Shown piece after piece: positions 34,369 through 44,676 of a stretch of 64,000 nt of DNA. Origin of the DNA: Prevotella sp. OH937_COT-195 (lineage in GTDB: Bacteria > Bacteroidota > Bacteroidia > Bacteroidales > Bacteroidaceae); the NCBI RefSeq assembly GCF_003932845.1, contig NZ_RQZH01000010.1, positions 1 to 64,000 on the forward strand. The letters are read 5' to 3'. The position numbers and the translations under genes were made by a program. Below the pieces are notes generated by a model. That model searched no databases. It was given only the letters and a program-made list of their open reading frames with translations, and was not told where the DNA came from. Each line of letters starts with the position of its first letter. Position 1 is the stretch's first letter.

Positions 34369-36375
34369 ATGACTAAAGAAGATTTTGCAAAAGAGATACG
34401 AGCCGGTATCCCGCAGACATTGCCGGAAATGCCACCGTATGACAAAGCCATAAACCATGCCCCGAAGCGCAAGGATATACTTACGGCGGAAGAAAAAAGG
34501 CTTGCACTGCGTAATGCACTGCGTTATTTCCCGAAAGAAATGCACGCGGCATTGGCACCCGAGTTTGCTGAAGAAATGAATAAATACGGACGAATATATA
34601 TGCACCGTTTCCGTCCTACATACGAGATGTATGCCCGTCCGATAGACGAATATCCGCATCGCTCGGAGCAGGCGGCTGCCATCATGATGATGATACAGAA
34701 CAACCTCGACAAGGCTGTGGCACAACACCCACACGAGTTGATAACATACGGAGGTAACGGTGCCGTATTCCAGAACTGGGCACAGTACCGCCTTGTGATG
34801 AAATACTTGTCGGAGATGACCGATGAGCAGACGCTCGTGATGTATAGCGGACATCCGCTCGGACTATTCCCGTCTCACAAAACTGCGCCGAGAGTAGTTG
34901 TTACTAACGGCATGGTAATACCGAATTATAGCAAACCGGACGATTGGGAGCGTGACAATGCACTCGGCGTGAGCCAATACGGACAGATGACCGCGGGCTC
35001 GTATATGTATATCGGTCCGCAGGGAATTGTACATGGTACGACCATCACGGTGCTTAATGCCGCACGCAAGGTGATGGGTGACAAACGTGAGCGTATTCCG
35101 TTGTTCGTAAGTAGCGGTCTCGGAGGTATGTCGGGAGCGCAGCCAAAGGCCGGAAACATTGCCGGGGTGGTGAGTGTCGTTGCCGAAATTAATCCCCTTG
35201 CAGCAAAGAAGAGACATGAGCAAGGATGGGTTGACGAGTTGCACGATAATCTTGATGAACTGATTCCGGCAATACTTAAGGCAGTCGAAGAACATCGCGT
35301 GGTATCCATGGCATACGTTGGCAATGTGGTTGACCTGTGGGAACGCCTTGCAAAAGATGAGATACATGTTGATTTGGGCAGCGACCAAACCTCGCTCCAC
35401 AATGCTTTTGCAGGCGGATACTATCCTGTCGGCATGACACTCGACGAGTCTAATAAAATGATGGCAGAGCAACCGGAACTTTTCGAAGAGAAAGTATATG
35501 ATTCTCTTCACCGTCAGGTGGCAGCCATCAATAAGATAACTGCGCGTGGAATGTATTTCTTCGATTATGGCAATGCTTTCCTTCTTACTTCCGGAAGAGC
35601 AGGGGCAGAAATCTTTGCTGACGGTTCTACAACCAAATTCCGCTATCCGTCATACGTTCAAGACATCATGGGACCGATGTTCTTCGACTATGGTTTCGGT
35701 CCGTTCCGTTGGGTTTGCTCCTCATGCAATGACGAAGACCTTGCCGTTACCGACCGTTTGGCTGCCGAGGTTCTTGAAGATATGCTAACGAAATCCACCG
35801 AAGACATCAAGGGACAACTTGCCGATAACCTTCATTGGATACGCGAGGCGGGTAAGAACAATCTCGTTGTAGGTTCGCAGGCACGTATCTTGTATGCCGA
35901 CTCCGAAGGCAGAATGAAGATTGCACTTGCTTTCAACGATGCCATTCGTCGTGGCGAGATAAGTCGTCCGGTGGTATTGGGCAGAGATCATCATGATGTT
36001 TCGGGAACAGACTCTCCGTTCCGTGAGACATCTAACATTTACGATGGTTCGCAGTTCTGTGCCGATATGGCAGTGCATAATGTCATCGGCGACTCTTTCC
36101 GCGGTGCAACATGGGTTAGTATCCACAATGGTGGCGGTGTAGGCTGGGGCGAAGTGATAAACGGCGGCTTCGGTATGGTAATTGATGGAAGCGAAGAAGC
36201 AGAACGTAAGATACGTAGCATGCTTTTCTGGGATGTCAATAACGGTATCGCACGTCGCTCTTGGGCACGCAATCAAGGTTCTATGGATGCCATAAAGCGT
36301 GAGATGGAACGTACTCCCGAATTGAAAGTCACGATGCCGAACATTGTGGATGACGATATAATAAATCAGTTTTAA
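34369..36375 (+). CDS. hutU: Urocanate hydratase
   Basis: 668 residues, longer than the roughly 550 of Pseudomonas and Bacillus HutU, with an N-terminal extension of about 100 residues. It converts urocanate to imidazolonepropionate using bound NAD. VMYSGHPLGLFPSHK, GGMSGAQPKAGNIAGVV, DQTSLHNAFAGGYYPVG, FDYGNAFLLTSGRAG and VSIHNGGGVGWGE are family stretches (read in parts). It sits 35 nt after ftcD and 16 nt before hutH. Confidence 0.95.
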   Translation: MTKEDFAKEIRAGIPQTLPEMPPYDKAINHAPKRKDILTAEEKRLALRNALRYFPKEMHAALAPEFAEEMNKYGRIYMHRFRPTYEMYARPIDEYPHRSEQAAAIMMMIQNNLDKAVAQHPHELITYGGNGAVFQNWAQYRLVMKYLSEMTDEQTLVMYSGHPLGLFPSHKTAPRVVVTNGMVIPNYSKPDDWERDNALGVSQYGQMTAGSYMYIGPQGIVHGTTITVLNAARKVMGDKRERIPLFVSSGLGGMSGAQPKAGNIAGVVSVVAEINPLAAKKRHEQGWVDELHDNLDELIPAILKAVEEHRVVSMAYVGNVVDLWERLAKDEIHVDLGSDQTSLHNAFAGGYYPVGMTLDESNKMMAEQPELFEEKVYDSLHRQVAAINKITARGMYFFDYGNAFLLTSGRAGAEIFADGSTTKFRYPSYVQDIMGPMFFDYGFGPFRWVCSSCNDEDLAVTDRLAAEVLEDMLTKSTEDIKGQLADNLHWIREAGKNNLVVGSQARILYADSEGRMKIALAFNDAIRRGEISRPVVLGRDHHDVSGTDSPFRETSNIYDGSQFCADMAVHNVIGDSFRGATWVSIHNGGGVGWGEVINGGFGMVIDGSEEAERKIRSMLFWDVNNGIARRSWARNQGSMDAIKREMERTPELKVTMPNIVDDDIINQF

Positions 36376-36391
36376 AAACAGCGAATCAATC

Positions 36392-37867
36392 ATGATACAT
36401 AAGATTAGTGCAGATCATCTCTCTATTGAACGCGTGGGAGAGATTGTGTATAACAACTATAAGATAGAACTAAGTGATGATGCCAAGCAGCGCATAGAGC
36501 GTTGCCGCAACTACCTTGACGAGAAAATAGCAAGCAACCCCGAGCCCGTATATGGTGTTACCACCGGTTTCGGTTCGTTGTGCAAGGTGTCGATAAGCAA
36601 GGATCAACTCACTCAATTGCAGATAAACCTCATAAAGAGCCATGCCTGCGGAACAGGCGAGCGAGTACCGAACGATATAGTTAAGATAATGATGTTGCTG
36701 AAGATACAGTCGTTAAGTTATGGATTTTCCGGCTGTAAACTTGACACTGTACAACGACTTGTCGATTTTTTCAACAATGACATATATCCCGTTGTTTATC
36801 GTCAAGGTTCTCTCGGAGCCTCCGGCGACCTTGTTCCTTTGGCTCATCTTTGCCTGCCACTTGTCGGTTTGGGCGAAGTAGAGTATGAAGGGAAAGTTAT
36901 TTCGGGCGAAGAGATGCTGTGTCGCAAGGAATGGAAACCCATTGAATTGGCGAGCAAAGAAGGGCTTGCATTGCTCAACGGTACACAGAATATGAGTTCG
37001 TTTGCCGTATGGGCATTGCTTCAGGCATACCGTTTGAGTGATTGGGCAGACCGTATCGCATCCATGTCGCTTGATGCTTACGACGGCAGGATAGAGCCTT
37101 TTACCGAGGCAGTACATCTCGTGCGTCCTCACAAAGGGCAGTTGGATACCGCCGCGCGTATGAAAGAAATGCTCGAAGGGTCTGAACTTATTAACACAAA
37201 GAAGACACATGTGCAGGATCCGTACTCTTTCCGCTGCGCACCGCAGGTTCACGGAGCGGTTAAGGATACAATAAAATATGTCACTTCGGTGATTGATACC
37301 GAAATAAATTCCGCAACCGACAACCCCACGGTGTGTCCCGACGAAGACCTTATAATATCGGCAGGCAACTTCCATGGTGAGCCTATTGCATTGCCAATCG
37401 ATTTCTTGTCAATAGCAATCAGCGAGTTGGCAAACATTTCTGAACGTCGAATTTACCGATTGGTGTCAGGTACACGCGGACTTCCCGATTTCCTCGTGGC
37501 AAATCCGGGACTGAACAGTGGTTTTATGATAACCCAATATACGGCAGCTTCTTGCGTATCCCTGAATAAGAGTCTTGCAACACCTTCTTCGTTGGATAGT
37601 ATTCCGTCTTGTCAAGATCAAGAAGACCATGTAAGCATGGGTGCAAACGCAGCAATCAAACTATACAAGGTAGTACTCAACACAGAGCGAGTTTTGGCAA
37701 TAGAATTGTTCAATGCGGCACAGGCTCTTGATTTCCGCAAGCCGCTTAAATCATCGCCGAAGATTATGGAAATATACAATGAGTACCGCAAGGTAGTACC
37801 GTTCATTGATAATGACGTACTTATGTATCCGTATATCTGGCGTTCAATAGAATTTTTGCGTAAATGA
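36392..37867 (+). CDS. hutH: Histidine ammonia-lyase
   Basis: 491 residues. The electrophilic MIO group forms from Ala143-Ser144-Gly145 in GASGDLVPL, at the usual position. GVTTGFGSL, LNGTQ and SLDSIPSCQDQEDHVSMG agree. It deaminates histidine to urocanate, the first step of the pathway, and its ATGA stop overlaps the start of hutI. Confidence 0.97.
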   Translation: MIHKISADHLSIERVGEIVYNNYKIELSDDAKQRIERCRNYLDEKIASNPEPVYGVTTGFGSLCKVSISKDQLTQLQINLIKSHACGTGERVPNDIVKIMMLLKIQSLSYGFSGCKLDTVQRLVDFFNNDIYPVVYRQGSLGASGDLVPLAHLCLPLVGLGEVEYEGKVISGEEMLCRKEWKPIELASKEGLALLNGTQNMSSFAVWALLQAYRLSDWADRIASMSLDAYDGRIEPFTEAVHLVRPHKGQLDTAARMKEMLEGSELINTKKTHVQDPYSFRCAPQVHGAVKDTIKYVTSVIDTEINSATDNPTVCPDEDLIISAGNFHGEPIALPIDFLSIAISELANISERRIYRLVSGTRGLPDFLVANPGLNSGFMITQYTAASCVSLNKSLATPSSLDSIPSCQDQEDHVSMGANAAIKLYKVVLNTERVLAIELFNAAQALDFRKPLKSSPKIMEIYNEYRKVVPFIDNDVLMYPYIWRSIEFLRK

Positions 37868-39114
37868 AACTGTTTGTAAAGAACATAGGGACGCTTGCAG
37901 GGCTTAATCCCGACGGGCTGTTGAGAAGGAAAGGAGCCGAGATGTCGGTACTCCTTTCCATTTCAAATGCATGGCTGTTTGCTACTGATGGTATAGTTAC
38001 GGCATACGGCTCAGAGAATGAAGACCATGCCACTGCGGCATTGTATGAGCAGCAGGCAGATACCATAGTTGATGCGGAGGGTGGCACCGTGCTTCCTTCT
38101 TTCTGCGACAGTCATACACACTTGGTGTTTGCCGGAAGTCGAGAACAGGAGTTCGTGGATAAGATAAACGGACTAAGTTATGCCGAGATAGCACGTCGCG
38201 GAGGTGGAATACTTAACAGTGCAGACCGCCTTCACGAATTGTCGGAGAACGAACTGTATGAGCAGTCGATGCCCCGTGTACGCGAAATAATAAAGAAAGG
38301 AACAGGTACGGTAGAGATAAAGAGCGGATACGGACTGAGTACGAAGGACGAACTGAAGATGCTTCGTGTAATACGCCGTATCAAAGAAACCACTCCGCTC
38401 AAGGTAATGAGTACTTTCCTTGGAGCTCATGCCGTTGCCCGTGGCATGTCGCAGGCAGATTATGTAAACCTTATCATTAAAGAAATGATACCTGCCGTTG
38501 CTGCTGAAGATCTGGCAGATTTCATTGACGTGTTCTGTGACGAAGGCTTCTTCACGTTCGAGGAGACATCACGGATATTGGAAGCCGGCGACCGTTATGG
38601 AATGCGTGGAAAGATTCACGGTGAGGAACTTGCGCCATCCGGAGGCGTGGAGGTTGCCGTTAAGCATTCGGCTCTTTCCGTTGACCATCTTGAAAGTATG
38701 ACAGATGAGGATATAGAGATGTTGCGAGACACGGAGACAATGCCCACTGCACTGCCGGGAACATCTTTCTTCCTTAACATGCCTTTTGCTCCCGGGCGCA
38801 AGATGATTAGTGCCGGACTTCCCGTTGCCATTGCCAGCGACTACAATCCCGGGTCGACACCGTCCGGAGACATGAAATTCGCCGTATCTCTTGCATGTAT
38901 CAAGATGCGTTTGCAGCCGGAGGAGGCTCTCAATGCAGCAACCATCAATGGTGCTGCGGCAATGGGACTTAGCAGTCATTATGGCTCTATTGCTCCGGGT
39001 ATGGCAGCCAATTTCTTCATAACGCAACCCATTCCGTCCATCGCTTTCATTCCTTATGCATACACGACTCCGATAATACGCCGTGTATTCTTGTTGGGAA
39101 AAGAAATTTGTTGA
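37864..39114 (+). CDS. hutI: Imidazolonepropionase
   Basis: 416 residues. An amidohydrolase with metal ligands in DSHTHLVFAGSRE, EIKSGYGL, FLGAHAV and IASDYNPGS. It opens the imidazolone ring to formiminoglutamate, the substrate of FtcD. Its ATG overlaps the hutH stop by 4 nt. It ends the operon; the next genes run the other way. Confidence 0.96.
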   Translation: MKLFVKNIGTLAGLNPDGLLRRKGAEMSVLLSISNAWLFATDGIVTAYGSENEDHATAALYEQQADTIVDAEGGTVLPSFCDSHTHLVFAGSREQEFVDKINGLSYAEIARRGGGILNSADRLHELSENELYEQSMPRVREIIKKGTGTVEIKSGYGLSTKDELKMLRVIRRIKETTPLKVMSTFLGAHAVARGMSQADYVNLIIKEMIPAVAAEDLADFIDVFCDEGFFTFEETSRILEAGDRYGMRGKIHGEELAPSGGVEVAVKHSALSVDHLESMTDEDIEMLRDTETMPTALPGTSFFLNMPFAPGRKMISAGLPVAIASDYNPGSTPSGDMKFAVSLACIKMRLQPEEALNAATINGAAAMGLSSHYGSIAPGMAANFFITQPIPSIAFIPYAYTTPIIRRVFLLGKEIC

Positions 39115-39144
39115 ATCTGAAAAAGACACACATTGGGTGCGGAA

Positions 39145-39483
39145 TCATACTGCGATGCCTTGTAGCAATGCGATGAAATTGCGACGGTAGGTCTCCACCA
39201 TAGTGTTGAACAATTCTTCCGATGCACATGCCGAACGCATCATCTCCGGTGTGACAGTTTCAGGAATGTCACATGTTTTGAGTCCGTTCATTGTCGCAAT
39301 TTTCGGATATACGCTTTGGTGGAAAGCATCTGCAATCTCTTCATAATGCTCGAGCATAACATGCTTGAGCATTTTTGGTTCAATCACATCCGGTGTTTTG
39401 CCGGTTTCCTTCATCGTTATATTCCTCGTAAATTCGCGAAAGAAACCATTTACCAAATTTGTTATTTCTTCTTCCTTGTTCAT
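39145..39483 (-). CDS. Small protein of unknown function behind queG
   Basis: 112 residues, acidic and helical, with no signal peptide or membrane segment and a few cysteines (CDIPETVTPEMMRSACASEE). It begins 8 nt after the queG stop and is probably the last gene of the deacetylase-queG unit. I recognise no family. Its 3' end faces hutI. Confidence 0.65.
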   Translation of the reverse strand: MNKEEEITNLVNGFFREFTRNITMKETGKTPDVIEPKMLKHVMLEHYEEIADAFHQSVYPKIATMNGLKTCDIPETVTPEMMRSACASEELFNTMVETYRRNFIALLQGIAV

Positions 39484-39491
39484 CTTGACAT

Positions 39492-40454
39492 TCAGTCTTT
39501 TTCTTTTAACTGTTTTACACTGTTTATGTTACGCATCAATCCTTCATATTTTGCTCTTTTCACGGCACTCCCTTTGAATAGTCGGCGGTAATCTTCTTCG
39601 CTCAATGCCTGCCATTGTTCGCGCGTCATTTCCAGTAGTTCTTCCTTTGGTTGCAACAAAGGTTCGTCGGTAGGGTTTGCATATCGATTCCACGGGCATG
39701 CCTGTTGACATCTGTCACACCCGTATATGGTTTCTCCCATTGCGGCAGCCATGTCATCCGGAATGTCTCCTCGGTTCTCTATTGTCTGGTACGAGAGGCA
39801 TTTGTACGATAGAAAAGTGCTTTGCTTTTCGTTTTCCGAGTTTATTACCAATGCCCCCGTGGGGCAGGCATCAATACACCTGTGACATTTTCCGCATCGT
39901 GTTTCCATCGGTTTGTCGTATTCCAGTTCTATCGGAACGAACATTTCACCAAGAAAAAACATGCTGCCGGCACGCGGAACGATGAGTTGGTGATTGCGTC
40001 CTATCCAGCCGATTCCCGCCTTTACCGCCCAATAACGTTCTAATATAGGAGCACTGTCAGAGAAAACTCGTATCTCTTTTCCCGCCTCGTTATTGTATTC
40101 TCCAAATATCCTTATTGCCAACTCCCGCAACTTCCCCTTTACAATGTCGTGGTAGTCCAGTCCCAATGCATACGCCGCAATCTGGTATTCCCCCTCCGGA
40201 AGTCGTTGTGCCGGTGCATAGTTCAATGCAACTGATACGATGCTGCGCGTGCCCGGTACGAGAATACGTGGGTCAAGTCGTTTCTCCAAGTGATTCTCCA
40301 TGTATGTCATTGTGGCATGACCGCCTTTTTCGAGCCATGTCGTAAATCGCCTTGCCGCATCTTTTCCTACCGCTTCGGCGCGTGCGATCCCACATGCAGA
40401 AAAGCCGAGACGCAAGGCCTCGGCTTTTATTCTATTCGAAAGTTCGGAATTCAT
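39492..40454 (-). CDS. queG: Epoxyqueuosine reductase
   Basis: 320 residues. It catalyses the last step of queuosine synthesis in tRNA, a cobalamin-dependent reduction. Two 4Fe-4S motifs are visible: CGKCHRCIDACPTGAL and CDRCQQACPWN. ERYWAVKAGIGWIGRNH is a family stretch. The reading frame overlaps the deacetylase gene by 23 nt, so the two are translated in coupling. Its need for B12 links it in principle to the B12 riboswitch in this window, though no direct control is seen. Confidence 0.93.
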   Translation of the reverse strand: MNSELSNRIKAEALRLGFSACGIARAEAVGKDAARRFTTWLEKGGHATMTYMENHLEKRLDPRILVPGTRSIVSVALNYAPAQRLPEGEYQIAAYALGLDYHDIVKGKLRELAIRIFGEYNNEAGKEIRVFSDSAPILERYWAVKAGIGWIGRNHQLIVPRAGSMFFLGEMFVPIELEYDKPMETRCGKCHRCIDACPTGALVINSENEKQSTFLSYKCLSYQTIENRGDIPDDMAAAMGETIYGCDRCQQACPWNRYANPTDEPLLQPKEELLEMTREQWQALSEEDYRRLFKGSAVKRAKYEGLMRNINSVKQLKEKD

Positions 40455-41043
40455 ATCCTTGTTCTTTCAGCCATTTCAGTGCCTCGGGCAGTGCGAAATG
40501 CAGTTTGTCAATACTCTTCAGCGAGTCGTGGAATGTTATTATAGACCCGTTTCGGGTATATTTCTTTACGTTCTCGAATACGTCTTCTGCCGTCACTCGT
40601 TTCGAGTAATCTCGTGTTACCACGTCCCACATCACTATTTTGTAGTATTTGCTCAGCCAATAATAAGGACTTAGACGCATCCAACCATGCGGCGGGCGGA
40701 AGAGATGTGCGTGTATAAGTTCGTTTGCCTGATACGTGTTTATGATATATGTTGCCGTCCAATGCTTGAAACCGCCGATATGGTTCATCGTATGGTTTCC
40801 TATCTGATGTCCCTCTTTTACAATCCTGTCATATAGTTCCGGATATTTCTTCACGTTATCGCCCACCATGAAAAACGTTGCCTTGGCTCCGAATTGCATC
40901 AATGTGTCGAGAATGAATGGTGTGGCTTCGGGAATTGGTCCATCATCGAATGTCAGATAGACCGATTTCTCGTTAGGATCCATTCTCCAAGTTGCTTTCG
41001 GGTACAGCCATCGCAACCATTTGGCAGGTTGTTCTATAAACAC
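40432..41043 (-). CDS. Polysaccharide deacetylase (NodB homology)
   Basis: 203 residues. The NodB motifs are TFDDGP at 31-36 (Asp33 as catalytic base, Asp34 as metal ligand) and HQIGNHTMNH at 79-88, with His84 and His88 as metal ligands, then RPPHGW and MWDVVTRDY. No clear signal peptide is present in this start. It removes acetyl or similar groups from cell-wall or capsular sugar. It overlaps queG, 23 nt. Confidence 0.88.
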   Translation of the reverse strand: MFIEQPAKWLRWLYPKATWRMDPNEKSVYLTFDDGPIPEATPFILDTLMQFGAKATFFMVGDNVKKYPELYDRIVKEGHQIGNHTMNHIGGFKHWTATYIINTYQANELIHAHLFRPPHGWMRLSPYYWLSKYYKIVMWDVVTRDYSKRVTAEDVFENVKKYTRNGSIITFHDSLKSIDKLHFALPEALKWLKEQGYEFRTFE

Positions 41044-41067
41044 GTGTGTATGTTAAACGTTAATTTT

Positions 41068-41119
41068 CGAAAGTTAAAAGTCAACGAGGATATGTTCCCC
41101 ATAAAACTTTTAACTTTCG
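41068..41119. repeat. Perfect 14-bp inverted repeat between DUF2723 and deacetylase genes
   Basis: CGAAAGTTAAAAGT (41068-41081) and ACTTTTAACTTTCG (41106-41119) with a 24-nt loop. It may end the DUF2723 transcript. Neither side has a strong T-run, so the terminator role is uncertain. Confidence 0.5.
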
Positions 41120-41137
41120 ATACTTTCATTTTGTTTA

Positions 41138-44100
41138 TTATATTCCGGCTCTCTTTCGGAATATATCTCCGAGTATGATAGTACGTTTCTGAAGATCCAT
41201 CTTGTAGTTGTCTCCGAACGCGTCTGCAATTTCAATACACTTATTCATTATAAACAGATTGTTCATGCACTCGTTGTACGATTGTGAGAAACGGTTATCA
41301 TTTAGCGACAGATACCATTTCACATACTGCTCTGCGTTCTTGAACGTCTCATCGAGCCACGGTTTGGCTTTCGCTTTATTGCCGGCGATGATATATGCTT
41401 TTGCAAATTCGAATCCTCCGCTGCTGTAGTTAATCGGAACATTGTACGAAGGTATTGCTTTTGCTCCGCGGTCGAGAACCTCCAATGCCTTGGCATTCTT
41501 TCCTTCAGCGATTAGGTTGAGTGCAAGTTCGCCGAACAGTCTGCGGTGAGTGTAACACATACGTATTATCGTCCAATCGAGATAAATTCCTTTTTTGTCA
41601 ACTCCTCCGAATTTAAATCTGTTCATCAAGTTGTCATACACCCGTTTGGTGTCGAAACTCTTCACTCCTTCTTGATTTGTCTTGAATGGTGTGATGCGGT
41701 TTGCAATTCCCTCGCATACGAAGTATTCGCCTAAGTTCATGTAGTTTTCCGAGCCTACCGTGGTTGCTACATATAGCGGTCGTTTCCAATTGCACTGCAT
41801 CAGCATCTCGAGCAACATGATGTCTGCTTTCGAAAGTCCCCGCCGTCCTGCAAGCGATATTTCCATAATGTCCGGTATTGTATCGCCCGGCATAAACATT
41901 CCGCTGCGTTTTACCGCTTCCTTATCCACTTTCAGGTGCAGTGTGTCTGTCGGTATTATGCGCATTTCCGGGTCTTCATTTTGCAGCCAGTTCTTGAAGA
42001 TGTTCGACACCTCGAAGGGGTCGTCGCCGAATTGTTTGCGTGCAGCTTCCGGGTTCTGTCGGTAAAACTCCCTTATCTGTTCTTTTCCGCTCGGGTCTAT
42101 TAAAACCCAATCGTTTGTGCCACTCTCATAGTTTATTCTCGACCATGTTATGGGAACTGCCGGCGAATCGTATGCCGGACGTTTCATCTGGTCGATATAC
42201 CAATCGGTTTGCAGGTAACTGAGGTTGCACACGCGTGCATCTGTCCTGATGCCTTCGGTTTCCTGATCATACCACAATGGGAATGTATCATTGTCGCCGT
42301 TTGTGAATATTATCGGGAAATTGTTGTCTTGCATGGACATAAGGTAGTTTTGTCCGAAGTCCCGACAAACATATCGTCCGGAGCGGTCGTGGTCGTCCCA
42401 ATTCTGGCATGCCATGAGAACCGGAACTCCGAGTGACGCCAGTGCCACTACGACAGCAGGCACGATGCCTTTTACCTTTATCTTGCCGAGCAGGTCGATT
42501 ATGGCTGCCACTCCCATTCCGCACCATATTGCGAAAGCATAGAACGAACCGGCGTATGCGTAATCTCGTTCGCGTGGCTGTACGGGTGTCTGGTTAAGAT
42601 ATATCACGATGGCAAGTCCTGTCATGAAGAAAAGGAAGAATACCACCCAGAACTGACGTATGCCCACCGGGTCAATCTCCTTATGGGTAACTCCGTCAAC
42701 CACCACCTTGCGCTTGCGTTGGTAGAATGCCTGCCAAAACAGACCAATCAGTCCGAGCAACAGTGGCAGACAATAGTAAACGTTATGCCCTTTGTTCGCC
42801 TTCAAATCGTCCGGCAGCATGTTTTGGTCGCCGAGCCTTAGGTTATCTATAAACCCTATACCGGTAATCCAGTTGCCGTATTCCGCCTCGCCGTTTCCCT
42901 GCATGTCGTTCTGCCTTCCCACGAAGTTCCACATGAAATATCGCCAATACATGAAATTGCATTGGTACGAAATGAAGAATTTTATGTTCTCTAACTGTGT
43001 CGGAATCTTTATATTGTCGCCGAATTGTCCGGTAACCATTCTTCCGTCAACACCGCCCATCCAACTTTCGTACGACTCGGCATGACCAGGATCATACATT
43101 CGCGGGAACAGCATGTTCTGTTCGAAAACATAGTTCTTCTTATGGTCAACGATGAAATAAGAGTCTTTCTCGTCTGCCGAAGCCTTCTCTTTTCTCTGGT
43201 ATATCGGTGCTCCGCCGCTTTCCACGGCATATCCTTTCGCGTCGCGCTTTACTTCAGACGTGTAAGCCTGTCCGTATAACAGAGGTCGGTAACCATATTG
43301 GTCGCGACTGAGATACGAACCCAGCGTGAAAATGTCTTCCGGCGAGTTCTGATCCATCGGTGGATTGGCAGCCGAGCGGATTACTATTAACGTGTAAGAA
43401 CTATATCCTATCATCAGCATGAGCATGCACAGCAGAGTGGTGTTCTTGAAGCGTGTCGTGACAAGATTTTTTCCGTTAAGTTTGTAAAACTGCACAAAAG
43501 CAAGGCCTGCAAGTACTATTATGCCGATAAAAAATGCTCCCCAGCCATATCCGTAGAAAGGAACGCCGAGCATGCCGACCGATGCAAGGTAGGCAATGTT
43601 CTGGCGTTTTTGGCTGTTGTCGGAGAAAGTCTCCCATATTGCCCATATCACTACGGTTACAAGCAATAAGAGATATACTATTGTGCCTGAGTTGAACGGC
43701 ATGTTCAAGGTGTTAACGAAGAACAGTTCGAACCAACCGCCAACGGTGATAATTCCCGGAACCACGCCATACAGGATTGCTGCCACTATGACAAATGATA
43801 CGCCCAATGCCGCAAGCGAGCCTTTCAGGTTCGCGTTGGGGAATCTGCGGTAATAATATACCAATACGATTGCAGGCACGCATAGAAGATTTAACAGGTG
43901 GACACCTACCGATAGTCCCGTCATATAGGTAATCAGCACGAGCCAGCGATCCGAATGCGGTTCGTCGGCATGGTCTTCCCATTTCAGAATAAGCCAAAAC
44001 ACTATTGCCGTGAAGGCAGAAGAGTAGGCATATACCTCTGCTTCTACGGCAGAGAACCAGAAAGTATCGCTGAAAGTATAAATCAATGCACCCACAATAC

Positions 44101-44470
44101 CACTTGCCTCGATGCTTATCATCTGTGTAAGTGTCATCTCGCTTATGTTATCCACGAGAAGTTTTCTCACCAAATGGGTAATGCTCCAAAACAAGAAAAG
44201 GATACACGTTGCCGAGAGCAACGCGCTCATGGTGTTTACCATGCGTGCAATCTGCGTCACGTCGCTTGTAAACTGCGAGAAAATATTTGCCGTAAGCATG
44301 AAGAACGGTGCTCCGGGGGGGTGTCCTACTTCAAGTTTATATCCGGTCGTAATAAACTCGGGACAATCCCAAAAACTGGCTGTCGGCTCAATGGTCAGGC
44401 AATATGTGATTGCGGCGATGGCAAAAACCAACCACCCAAGCACGTTATCGACCAATCTAAATTTTTTCAT
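41138..44470 (-). CDS. DUF2723 multi-pass membrane protein (TMEM260-like)
   Basis: 1110 residues from the ATG at 44470 (MKKFRLVDNVLGWL); the open frame to 44524 runs over the promoter. About ten hydrophobic segments fill the first 700 residues. The start has FWDCPEFITTGYKLEVGHPPGAP, where the Asp and Glu resemble the active-site loop of membrane glycosyltransferases with a GT-C fold. The soluble C-terminal 450 residues contain helical repeats. TMEM260 is a human O-mannosyltransferase of this family, so a role in protein O-glycosylation is plausible, but the substrate is not known. Confidence 0.85.
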   Translation of the reverse strand: MKKFRLVDNVLGWLVFAIAAITYCLTIEPTASFWDCPEFITTGYKLEVGHPPGAPFFMLTANIFSQFTSDVTQIARMVNTMSALLSATCILFLFWSITHLVRKLLVDNISEMTLTQMISIEASGIVGALIYTFSDTFWFSAVEAEVYAYSSAFTAIVFWLILKWEDHADEPHSDRWLVLITYMTGLSVGVHLLNLLCVPAIVLVYYYRRFPNANLKGSLAALGVSFVIVAAILYGVVPGIITVGGWFELFFVNTLNMPFNSGTIVYLLLLVTVVIWAIWETFSDNSQKRQNIAYLASVGMLGVPFYGYGWGAFFIGIIVLAGLAFVQFYKLNGKNLVTTRFKNTTLLCMLMLMIGYSSYTLIVIRSAANPPMDQNSPEDIFTLGSYLSRDQYGYRPLLYGQAYTSEVKRDAKGYAVESGGAPIYQRKEKASADEKDSYFIVDHKKNYVFEQNMLFPRMYDPGHAESYESWMGGVDGRMVTGQFGDNIKIPTQLENIKFFISYQCNFMYWRYFMWNFVGRQNDMQGNGEAEYGNWITGIGFIDNLRLGDQNMLPDDLKANKGHNVYYCLPLLLGLIGLFWQAFYQRKRKVVVDGVTHKEIDPVGIRQFWVVFFLFFMTGLAIVIYLNQTPVQPRERDYAYAGSFYAFAIWCGMGVAAIIDLLGKIKVKGIVPAVVVALASLGVPVLMACQNWDDHDRSGRYVCRDFGQNYLMSMQDNNFPIIFTNGDNDTFPLWYDQETEGIRTDARVCNLSYLQTDWYIDQMKRPAYDSPAVPITWSRINYESGTNDWVLIDPSGKEQIREFYRQNPEAARKQFGDDPFEVSNIFKNWLQNEDPEMRIIPTDTLHLKVDKEAVKRSGMFMPGDTIPDIMEISLAGRRGLSKADIMLLEMLMQCNWKRPLYVATTVGSENYMNLGEYFVCEGIANRITPFKTNQEGVKSFDTKRVYDNLMNRFKFGGVDKKGIYLDWTIIRMCYTHRRLFGELALNLIAEGKNAKALEVLDRGAKAIPSYNVPINYSSGGFEFAKAYIIAGNKAKAKPWLDETFKNAEQYVKWYLSLNDNRFSQSYNECMNNLFIMNKCIEIADAFGDNYKMDLQKRTIILGDIFRKRAGI

Positions 44471-44513
44471 TGACTCGTGATTGTTATTTGTGATATTTCT
44501 CTTAACTGACTTG

Positions 44514-44521
44514 CAAAGGTA
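44514..44521 (-). promoter_or_regulatory. Promoter -7 element of the DUF2723 gene
   Basis: TACCTTTG on the minus strand, 43 nt before the chosen start. No -33 TTG is found at 19-20 nt. Confidence 0.5.
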
Positions 44522-44676
44522 CAATAAATAATGTAAATATGGTGTTAGTGTGTCTTCTTTTTTATTTTTTTAAGTTATGATGAAAATGGACTGAAAACCG
44601 TTTAAAATGCACTGTCAGGCATGTTTTTTGCACTAAGTGCCGTCTCGTCTGCTGTCGAATGCCGTGTGGCGTAAAC